Source of the DNA: Endocalyx cinctus
Taxonomy: Eukaryota; Ascomycota; Sordariomycetes; Amphisphaeriales; Apiosporaceae
DNA: 64,000 nt
Direction of reading: 5' to 3'
NCBI GenBank assembly: GCA_001600455.1
Contig: BCKC01000002.1
Coordinates: forward strand, 744,001-808,000
Shown here: piece by piece, positions 22,372-31,135 of the stretch
Position numbering within the stretch: position 1 is the stretch's first letter
Layout: every line of letters starts with the position of its first letter
The notes under the pieces: model-generated
What the model was told of the DNA's origin: nothing
Seen by the model: the letters and a program-made list of their open reading frames with translations, nothing else
Databases searched by the model: none
Program-made: the position numbers and the translations under genes

Positions 22372-23739
22372 ATGTCTAGATATCTAGTGCGCCAGGGCTG
22401 GCGTATTTCTCGGCCTATCGGCATACCGCCGAGACACTGTGTACGACAACCAACGAAACCAGTTGGACTGGAGACAATAGCATGTTCAAGTCACACTAGA
22501 AAACAGTTCTCCACTACGCCACGCCGGAGTATAATGGAAACGACGGGATTCACAGAAAGCCAATTGATGGTTCGGGAGGCCGTCGGAACTTTATGTGCCC
22601 AGTTCGACAACAAGTACTGGCAAGAGCACGATCAGAACGAACAGGATCCGACGGATTTTCACGCAGCACTCGCACGGGGCGGATGGCTCGGCATAGCCTT
22701 ACCGGAAGAGCTCGGGGGTTCCGGCCTCGGCATTTCCGAAGCGGTTATGATGATGCAAGCGATCACCGAGTCCGGGGCTGGTATGGCGGGCGCGCAGGCC
22801 ATCCACGCCAACGTCTACGCCACCCAGCCCCTAGCCAAGTTCGGCACGAAGGAGCAGCTGGAGAGCACGATTCCGAACATCATATCGGGCCAGTGGCGGA
22901 CGTGCTTCGGAGTCACCGAGCCGAACACGGGCCTCGACACGCTACGGCTCCGCACCGTCGCGCAAAAGCAGGAAGGCGACGGGTCGTACCTCGTAACGGG
23001 CCAGAAGATATGGATCACCTGCGCGCAGGTGGCGCGGAAGATGATGCTCCTGGCGCGCACGACCCCGCTCGAAGAGGTCGCGAAACCGAGCGAAGGGCTA
23101 TCGCTTTTCTGCATCGACCTCGACCGGAGCGCGCCCGGGCTCGAGCTGCGCAAGATCAAGAAGATGGGCGGTCGCGCCGTGGACGCGAACGAGGTCTTCT
23201 TCGACAATTACCGCATCCCCGCGAGCACTCTCATAGGCAAAGAAAACCAAGGGTTTAAGATTATCCTGCACGGCATGAACGCCGAGCGGTGCCTGCTTGC
23301 GGGGGAGGCGCTAGGATTGGGGTACGCCGCGGTCAAGAGAGCGGCCGAGTACGCTCGCGAAAGGGTCGTCTTTCAGAGGCCGATCGGCATGAATCAGGGG
23401 ATATCGCATCCGCTCGCGGACGCGTACATGAAACTCGAAGCGGCGAAGCTGGCTACGTATCACGCCGCGAGACTCTACGATCAGAGTAAGGAGGATAAGT
23501 CTATCAGACAAGATGCGGTAGGGGTGGCAGCGAATAGTGCCAAATATTTGGCTGCAGAAGCTGCCTTCACGGCGTGCGAGAGGGCTGTAATGACGCATGG
23601 AGGCATGGGTTATGCGATGGAATATGATGTGGAGCGATGGCTGAGAGAGTGTCTAGTACCACGTATTGCTCCTGTCAGCCGCGAGATGATCATGAACTAT
23701 ATTAGCGAGAAAGTGTTACAATTACCCCGGAGTTATTAA
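22372..23739 (+). CDS. Acyl-CoA dehydrogenase, FAD-dependent, probably mitochondrial
   Basis: A single exon of 455 residues. The first 50 residues (many Arg, Thr, Ser; KQFSTTPRR) read as a mitochondrial presequence; Met55 would begin the mature protein. FAD-binding motifs include TCFGVTEPNTG and the C-terminal GGMGYAMEYDVERWLRE. The catalytic Glu position on the last helix, used by medium-chain enzymes, is not Glu here (APVSREMI); instead Glu305 in GMNAERCLLAG occupies the helix-G position used by isovaleryl-CoA and long-chain enzymes. That points to a branched or bulky acyl-CoA (inference). It introduces an alpha-beta double bond and passes electrons to ETF. Divergent partner: the class III CoA-transferase. 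Confidence 0.93.
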   Translation: MSRYLVRQGWRISRPIGIPPRHCVRQPTKPVGLETIACSSHTRKQFSTTPRRSIMETTGFTESQLMVREAVGTLCAQFDNKYWQEHDQNEQDPTDFHAALARGGWLGIALPEELGGSGLGISEAVMMMQAITESGAGMAGAQAIHANVYATQPLAKFGTKEQLESTIPNIISGQWRTCFGVTEPNTGLDTLRLRTVAQKQEGDGSYLVTGQKIWITCAQVARKMMLLARTTPLEEVAKPSEGLSLFCIDLDRSAPGLELRKIKKMGGRAVDANEVFFDNYRIPASTLIGKENQGFKIILHGMNAERCLLAGEALGLGYAAVKRAAEYARERVVFQRPIGMNQGISHPLADAYMKLEAAKLATYHAARLYDQSKEDKSIRQDAVGVAANSAKYLAAEAAFTACERAVMTHGGMGYAMEYDVERWLRECLVPRIAPVSREMIMNYISEKVLQLPRSY

Positions 23740-23783
23740 TTACCAGTGTATGCTAAAAACTATGGATGCAAGTATATCTCTAA

Positions 23784-25394
23784 TTACTCAGGGATTTTGA
23801 AACCACCTTTCACCCTCTTTGTAAATACCTATTTAGGATCGACTCTATTTCTCAGTTCCTTTAACTTGCGCACATTCCGATCACCATAGCTAGCGATAGC
23901 GTCCTGCCACGGCGCCGCGTAATTGAAATAGATGAACAGACTGCAGACGCCAAGCTCCTTAGCCCTAGTTTCGACGGCGGCCACGAGCGAACGCGCTGCG
24001 TTATATACCGTCTCGTCGTCTGAAGCGTTAGTCCACGAGGGCGAGATAAGAAATACTGCCAAAGTCCGATCTTCCGTAGACAGGCCTAGAGGATTGGCTG
24101 ATGATCCCTCCTTGTTCTTGTACAGCTGCGGCGGCAAAGGCTCCAAATTTACCGCCCACATAATTCCTGTTACATCGCGAGAGATATGTTAAAGGCATCG
24201 TATGTGGCACGGATCGTCTCTTCTGTAGGAACGAAAGTCGACGTCACCGTCATGTATCTGGTGTATCAAATCAATAGTATTCCCCCCCCCCCCTCTTCTT
24301 TTTGATAATCAGAAGAATTTAACAGAATCGTACCGAGCTGCCTGCGATCGCTGTAAGGCCACGGAATTATGTGCCAGCGTCGAACTATTGGCTACAACCA
24401 CTGAGGCGTTGGTAACGGTCGGTAGGTCTAATATAGGCTTATAGAATGATGGTGCTTCGCCCTCAAACGGTGCCGTATATACCAGCTGATTTAGCGTAAC
24501 GCTCATTTTCTGCGCACCGATATAGGCCCAACCAGTCAAAAAGCTAGCATTTACATCATGATTCTAACCCGGCCAAAGTTATTAATTAGTAATCTAGATT
24601 TCACATCGTCCCCCTATTTTCTTTTTTGAATAAAAAGGATAAGACTTACTTGAACCGACATAAGCTGCACGTATATTTTAGCCTGGTTATGAAGTTCGGT
24701 GAGCGGATTAAGAATCAGAGTCGACCAGAGCAAGCTCTTCTGCGCGAAGGTATTGAAAACCATATTGGTGACGATGCCGAAATTATTCGACCCGCCTCTG
24801 AGTCCCCACCATAAATCAGAGTTCTCCTCCTCGCTGGCCTCCACTACCGACGCGTCAGCCAGCACGACCTCGAACGAGACTACCTGATTGCTGGTTCAAC
24901 CCTGGCGCGGGCCAAAGTACGAAATACCGCCGCCGAGGGTCGGACCACCGACGCCTACCCCGGCCACGCCGACCTCCCGCGACGCCCAAGCCGAGCGGCT
25001 CCAGCTTATCGTAGATAAGATCCTAAGTAGCACCGGCGCCGACCGTCACGGTGGACTTCTCGTCGCTGAGATCGATCGAGTCGAGGCCTCGCAGGTCGAT
25101 AGTGACGCCACCGGGTGCGCTATTGGCGTCGGCGAACCAGGTGTGACCACCGCCGCGGACGGCGAAATCGTCTGTATTACCGTTGGCCGCGGCAAGTAAC
25201 GAGATGATGGATGAGACATTGGTTACAGATTAGGGCGTCACGAAACAGGAGGGCTTCACAGCGGCGGCCTGTGGGCTGAAATACGAAGATAGGGAAGCGT
25301 TATAACCCGCGCTATCCGGTACCAGGACTTTATCGACGCCGAGAAGAGAAATCAGTGCTTGGCACTGTTCATTTGATTGATCGGGAGAAGACAT
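23784..25394 (-). pseudogene. Decayed FAD-linked oxidase (berberine-bridge/6-hydroxynicotine oxidase type)
   Basis: Homology can be followed from ATG 25394 to a stop at 23784, across two introns. It includes the covalent-FAD region VRGGGHTWF, the GVGVGGPTLGGGIS loop, SDLWWGLRGGSNNFGIVT and a C-terminal end in GGFKIPE. The gene is broken at least six times: in-frame TAA at 25230-25232, TAG at 25023-25025, one extra base near 24968, TGA at 24896-24898, a frame change near 24175, and TAG at 23829-23831 inside the DPxxVF end motif. Several stops are explained by C-to-T or G-to-A changes in CAR or TGG codons. An intact member would oxidise a small molecule in the secretory pathway; this copy cannot make a full protein. 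Confidence 0.85.
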
Positions 25395-26363
25395 TGTGTC
25401 AGTCTGGACTCAGTTGAGTAATTCGGGGAGATGATAATACACCCAGATAAAGAAGAGACACATTAGAAAAAAGGAAAATCTCAGATCATCCTACAGAACC
25501 GGTCATGTTCCAGGGTTTTATCCAGAAAGCACGATATGATATCTAGAAAAGTTACGGCGTGGAAGATGTATGTGATTGTATATGCTTGATTATATAAGCT
25601 AATTAAGCTGAATAAAGGAGAGACGTTCGCCGAGTAGGGGTGCAGGAGTAAATTGGTTTATCAGATCGAGCAGATAGGGGTAAGTAAATTAAGAATTAAT
25701 ATAGTTCCATGAATATTTCTTGAATTCAACCTGCTAAGAGTATGACAACGACTCTTACATATTCCCAATGAGACCTCTGAGCTCTAACCTACCGTAGTGC
25801 TTAAACGTGATGGCGGTTACAAGGGTAATTACCTAGGTAGTCAGTTGGCCTTGGAACCTACGCAACGATTCAAATTTGCGGTCAGAAATTGAATATCGGG
25901 GATCGTTTATAAAAATTTCACACTGTGATACCTTTGCTTTACCGTATTGTCGCTTCATATCCTTCATATACTCTTTGTGTTTCATCTAGACAGCCAGAAC
26001 AACTAGAAGGTCTGATAGTGTAATTTCTACCGTATCCATTTATTCACTTATCCATAATTACTGTATAATGAGCAACATACATTTATGAAAGCACTTAAGT
26101 AAGCAATTTGTACGCACTAAGGCTAAATTTAGAATAGATCAACAAGTGGCATCTTAGCTATTAGCTATGCCTGCTACGTCAAATGGGTTTCTAAGAATAC
26201 CACATTGGATCTTGCCTGACTTAGCTATCGCATGATATTAATCTCTTTTTTTTTTTTTTTTTGAAGATTTTATTAATTAACTTCTCTCTTTTTATGGACA
26301 TCGACGACTTCTTCTAATGGACAATATTTTCTTTATTCAGTTGAACTTTTGGCTACATTCGCG
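25395..26363. other. Intergenic, promoter of the SUN-domain gene
   Basis: AT-rich DNA with a long poly-T run (26245-26262) about 100 nt before the next start and one TACCTAGGTA palindrome at 25830-25839. No gene seen. Confidence 0.6.
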
Positions 26364-29300
26364 ATGTGGTCGTCTTTCCAAAGACGACGGGCCTGTGCCT
26401 TGAAGTCGCTGTTACTCGTCCTCTCTTTCGCTACCTTATCTCTAGCCCAAACTAACAATATATCCAACCCCTCCATATCTTCCGAAGCTGCCGCCGCGGC
26501 GACGAGAGCTCCTTCGATAAATCCGTCAGGTCCGGAACCGACGTGCGAGTCTAGAACGATAAACTATATAACACACACCCTACCCCAACAATGTCTAGCC
26601 TCGACTCATTCTACATCCTCCCCCTCCGAGCCCACTATCGTTCCCAGTACGCCATCGAGGACAGTCGAGGCTACGCCGCAAGCCACGCAAGATGACACCG
26701 TCGTTTCACATGACGAGCTTGACGGTGAAGAGAACGATTTAAGTACCGGTGCCTTCATGTCATTCGAAGAATGGAAGGCCATGATGCTAGAAAAGGCCGG
26801 TCAAGAGGATATGGAAGCGAGGTCCCGTAGATCTAGGGAAAGCCGCGGACCTTATCCGGGAGAAGGTTTCGATACCCTGGGCGACGAAGGCGAGATCAAC
26901 CTGGATTTCGATGCCTACTCCGACCGTATCTCCGAGATCTCTTCGGCCGCGAAACCATCGCCCCACGATAACCAAGGTGAAACCGGGGTGGAGAAGGTCC
27001 CCTATAACGAAGGGCTGGCCCAGCAATATAGGAGCAAGGACGCCGGGAAGACGTGCAAAGAGAGATTTTCCTATTCGTCCTTCGACGCCGGCGCTACCGT
27101 CAAGAAGGCGAGCCCGGGCGCCAAAAACCCCACCGCCATCCTAGTCGAGAATAAAGATTCTTACATGCTCTTGGAGTGCGCGATGGAGAACAAGTTTTTC
27201 ATCGTCGAATTGAGCGATGATATTCTGGTTGATACAATAGTCCTCGCCAATTTCGAGTTCTTCTCGAGTATGATACGACATTTCCGGGTTAGCGTCAGCG
27301 ATAGGTATCCCGTGAAGCCCGACAAGTGGACTATACTGGGAACCTTCGAGGCCCGGAATTCGAGAAATATACAAGCTTTTTTGATCGAGCACCCCCAAAT
27401 TTGGGCAAAATATGTACGGGTAGAAATACTCAGCCACTTCGGGAACGAGTATTACTGTCCCGTGTCATTGCTGCGCGTTCACGGAACGCGTATGATAGAT
27501 TCCCTGAAGGAAGCCGACCCCCCTGATCTCGAAGTAGAAGAGGATGTTCCTCAAGAAATACCCGAGGGCGAACCGGTCGATATCGTTGAAGAACACCTGG
27601 AAGATATCGAGACACCTAGCTCTGAACCAACTAACTATGAAACACGATATGCGGAGCAAAGCGTTTGGATCCGTTATTGGGATCCCGGATATCTGAAGTC
27701 CCTTCAAAATTCACTATATTCATGCCCCACGACCGAATCACCAGGAGATTTGACTCGCGTGGCTGCAACAAACCACAAAAGTTCAAGTACTACTGAAACA
27801 CCAGAGGAAATGAGCACAATATCATCCGGTGGTTCTTCCTCGGCAGCTACTCCAGCAGCTTCCTCAGCAGTTATGTCAACTGGCTCTACGAAAAATGGGT
27901 CTGCGACGGTTTCATCACCGGATCACTCAACCACCATGGCTGAAAACACTACGGCAGCGGCACCTCCCTCAAGCGCATCTTCCGCATCCCGGCCTAGCGA
28001 CTCTGCTACGTCTGGCGCTAGCACAGCTACGCCTCCGACGCCCGTTAAGAGCTCGGGCGCCCACACCGTATCAAAGAACAAGACAGCGGCCCCGACGTCG
28101 ATTAAGCCGCCGTCGTCGAGGTCGCCGGTTCGAACCCCGTCTGGCACTCCAACCACGCCCCGAAACCGCACGTCGACGGCGTCTTCGTCGGCGCCCGCGT
28201 CCCCCACGGTGCAGGATTCCTTCTTCAAGGCTCTGACGAAGCGCCTCCAAACGCTCGAGTCGAACACGACCCTCTCGATGCAATACATCGAGTCGCAGTC
28301 CAAGTTCCTCCAAGAAGCGCTCGCTAAGCTCGAGCGCCGGCAGGTGGCGAAAGTGGACCTCTTCCTCGACACGCTCAACAACACCGTCCTCGGCGAGCTG
28401 CGCGAGGTCCGAACGCAGTACGACCAGATCTGGCAGTCGACCGTGATCGCGCTCGAGACGCAGCGGGACCAGGCCGAGCGCGAGATGGTCGCCCTGAGCG
28501 CCCGCCTCGGCGTCCTCGCCGACGAGGTCGTCTTCCAGAAGCGCATGGCTATCGTCCAGAGCGTCCTGCTCCTCGGCTGCCTCGTCCTCGTCGTCTTCTC
28601 CCGCGGCGGGTTCGCGGCCTCGTCCGCTTCCGGCAGCATAGGCGCCGCCGCCTTCGATTCGTACTACTCCGGCTCTCAGCTCTTCTCGGCTTCCCCGCGC
28701 TTCGCTTCTCCTATCTTTCCTTCCACGCCCAAAGGATCGCTTAAGATGCAGCAGAAGCAGCAGCGGCAGGAACAAATTCAAAGACGAGTGGAAGAGGGAG
28801 AGGAGGAGGAGCAAATAGAAGAAGTGGACGATGGCGAAGAATACGATGATGGTGCGGCTGACGGCGCTGAGCTTTTGAAGCCGGAAGATAATAGACCGGG
28901 CCTCTCTTCTTCACTTACCGGCACACCAACACCCGCAAGAGAACTAGGGAATGAATTCCGAAATGAAAATCTTAGCAACGCCCCAATTATAAATAATCAA
29001 CCACCCTCCCCATCACCGGCACGATCCCTAGTCGTAAACGGTATGCACGAATCATCAGCAACGACAACTCCCAGTCTAACACGTACCCACAACACCACTT
29101 TCGACCGTGTCCACGAATCAACAATGGCATCAGAACATCAGAGCATACAAGCCCGCCCCTCTTCGCCGAATAGAGCCGTCTCTGATCCCCTTTCTCAACC
29201 GTCTTATTTCCGAGAACAGCAGCAGAACCAGCAGCACCAACAGCAACGGCAGCTGGCGACGCCGTCTAGTATCGTCGAGGCTGAAGGGTACGATTCCGAA

Positions 29301-29582
29301 CCTTCCATGATGCCCGCTGATGACTACTTTTCCGTCTCGACGAATGATGATGATAATAATAGCGATACCGTTACCGCAACTCCCAATACAACTAGCAATA
29401 CCACCGGCCCTGCTCAGATGAGCTATCAAGGCTTATTAGCCATGCGAGCTGAGAGGCAGTTGACGCCTTCCTCGGACATGGATAATGCAGAGTATCCGTC
29501 TCGCCCCGGTCGGCCATTACTATCTCATACTCTTTCTACGAGGAATCCTTTGCCGGCATTACCGGAAGATCCGGATCAATAA
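26364..29582 (+). CDS. SUN-domain membrane protein, Slp1/SUCO-like
   Basis: One exon of 1072 residues from the ATG at 26364 (an upstream TTG is not a credible start). Residues 1-29 form a signal peptide. A SUN domain spans about residues 230-380 (RFSYSSFDAG..., ILVENKDSYMLLECA, ...RVHGTRM). A Ser/Thr/Pro-rich stretch (about 470-620), then a coiled coil (about 625-720) and a single transmembrane segment (about 727-747, IVQSVLLLGCLVLVV) follow. The C-terminal 320 residues are acidic and Gln/Ser-rich and should be cytosolic. The arrangement (signal, mid-protein SUN, coiled coil, C-terminal TM) matches the Slp1/SUCO group of ER proteins, which guard membrane-protein folding, rather than Sad1-type nuclear-envelope SUN proteins. 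Length is about twice the yeast protein because of low-complexity tails. Confidence 0.88.
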   Translation: MWSSFQRRRACALKSLLLVLSFATLSLAQTNNISNPSISSEAAAAATRAPSINPSGPEPTCESRTINYITHTLPQQCLASTHSTSSPSEPTIVPSTPSRTVEATPQATQDDTVVSHDELDGEENDLSTGAFMSFEEWKAMMLEKAGQEDMEARSRRSRESRGPYPGEGFDTLGDEGEINLDFDAYSDRISEISSAAKPSPHDNQGETGVEKVPYNEGLAQQYRSKDAGKTCKERFSYSSFDAGATVKKASPGAKNPTAILVENKDSYMLLECAMENKFFIVELSDDILVDTIVLANFEFFSSMIRHFRVSVSDRYPVKPDKWTILGTFEARNSRNIQAFLIEHPQIWAKYVRVEILSHFGNEYYCPVSLLRVHGTRMIDSLKEADPPDLEVEEDVPQEIPEGEPVDIVEEHLEDIETPSSEPTNYETRYAEQSVWIRYWDPGYLKSLQNSLYSCPTTESPGDLTRVAATNHKSSSTTETPEEMSTISSGGSSSAATPAASSAVMSTGSTKNGSATVSSPDHSTTMAENTTAAAPPSSASSASRPSDSATSGASTATPPTPVKSSGAHTVSKNKTAAPTSIKPPSSRSPVRTPSGTPTTPRNRTSTASSSAPASPTVQDSFFKALTKRLQTLESNTTLSMQYIESQSKFLQEALAKLERRQVAKVDLFLDTLNNTVLGELREVRTQYDQIWQSTVIALETQRDQAEREMVALSARLGVLADEVVFQKRMAIVQSVLLLGCLVLVVFSRGGFAASSASGSIGAAAFDSYYSGSQLFSASPRFASPIFPSTPKGSLKMQQKQQRQEQIQRRVEEGEEEEQIEEVDDGEEYDDGAADGAELLKPEDNRPGLSSSLTGTPTPARELGNEFRNENLSNAPIINNQPPSPSPARSLVVNGMHESSATTTPSLTRTHNTTFDRVHESTMASEHQSIQARPSSPNRAVSDPLSQPSYFREQQQNQQHQQQRQLATPSSIVEAEGYDSEPSMMPADDYFSVSTNDDDNNSDTVTATPNTTSNTTGPAQMSYQGLLAMRAERQLTPSSDMDNAEYPSRPGRPLLSHTLSTRNPLPALPEDPDQ

Positions 29583-31135
29583 GTAGCGTGTTTTCTTACC
29601 CGCATGTATATATATGAATTAATACGAATAATGAGGTCATGAAGTCAACAAAAATAGTTTCTTTCCATAGCTTGTATCACAATATATTCGAAGCACATAA
29701 AAACTAAGTCATTTTCACTTTAATGGAAATTGGGATTGTCTAAGTAAATGTAAAGCATCGCTGTTTCTGTCTCTATCTACCCTTACAGCTCTATCCTCCT
29801 GGCCAAGTGATGTGATGTCGTTACGCGCCGCCAACCAATCTAACCGAGACTTAATTAGCCACAAGAAGTTCCCAACCACAAAGGCAAGGCTCTCCAACAT
29901 CATGGTTCAAGTGTCGCAGAGGCTTGACCATTTGGAGGCTGATATATTTAGAGTGTAAGCAGTCGAAAAAAAGGAACGAGTATTTTGCCTCCCCAAAAAT
30001 TTAGAAAATAGGAAGTACAGCCGTACTGGATCATGGCTGATTTGAAACGTGCTCGTCGACTGAAATGTGCTTGATGATGCCCTCGACAGTCACCAATCAG
30101 CATCTGTCCCAAACCACCGGTAATATCGACGCCAGTTTTCCATTCAAATTAGAGCAAGATTGAGGAATCATTGGGGAATAAATACGTGAACTGGAAACTC
30201 CATTTTCTTTTTTTTTTTTTTTTTTTTTTTTTCGCAGATTACTTTAGGCCTCGATAAAATCAATGCGGATAAAATCATCGATTCCAAAATATTGCTTTCT
30301 CAACGTTCACTCTCGTTTATCCGTTGATCTTGAGATATATTCTTTGACCAGGGTACTGTAGATCAGAAACGGGGTTATAGGATATATTGGCTTTAGACTT
30401 GAAAATATTGATACTCAGCCAAAAACTTGTCGATTTGGGTGTCGTCTATCTCCTTGAGGGTGTATCGTTACTGTCTCTCAATGTTATCCCATCCAGAGCG
30501 AGAATAAACTTGCTTATGGCCGGTGAAAAAATATCAGGATCAGCCAGGTGAAATAGAGGCAGATTGTGGTTGTTGATTTGGTAAACTTGAAAAGAAAAGA
30601 AATATCGCAAAGAACAAGAAAAAAAAGTATGTCCGTGAAGTAATCGAAACCAATTGCCCGTGAGGCACCTTAATTTTAGAGCCGAGAATGTGAATGCATA
30701 TGCATACTCAATGTGGAAAAATGCTGCCAATCAAAGGAGGTCGTGGTATCTCGGCTGAGAAAGATGTGTAAGCTAACACATCTACGAAAGGGCATTGGAT
30801 CGAACCTTCATTCCTGTCGAGGAGCGAGAACTATGTACCATTTATGTTAGTCGAGCAATTTCCTAAACATATTTAAGGGGTTCCGTACCTTTCACTTGGT
30901 AGGATATATGCCGGTTCCCGAAAGACAAACGAAGGACTCTTCGACAGTTGACATCAATAGAATTACCGAGAGATATATACCGAAAGCGCCGAATACGGTT
31001 AAGAAACGAGATGGGTGGTCTGGAAGATGTCGAAAACATGACACAGGGATTAGGAGATCAGGGAATCAAAGGCGTGCCCCTTTAAGCTTGACATGTTCTT
31101 TTTTGCTCTCTCAGACCTGCGACATCATTTGACTT
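29583..31135. other. Intergenic between convergent SUN and Mei2-like genes
   Basis: Holds the 3' ends of both genes, a poly-T run of about 25 nt near 30207-30232, and no recognisable coding frame. Confidence 0.6.

Noticed and set aside
27923..28814. Long antisense open frames (238 and 247 codons) opposite the SUN-domain gene
   Set aside because: They are GC-rich shadows of the coding strand, Arg/Ser/Glu-biased, without family motifs.
30795..30815. Second B-box-like GGTTCGATCC on the minus strand
   Set aside because: Flanking bases do not pair as a T-stem, and no cloverleaf can be drawn.
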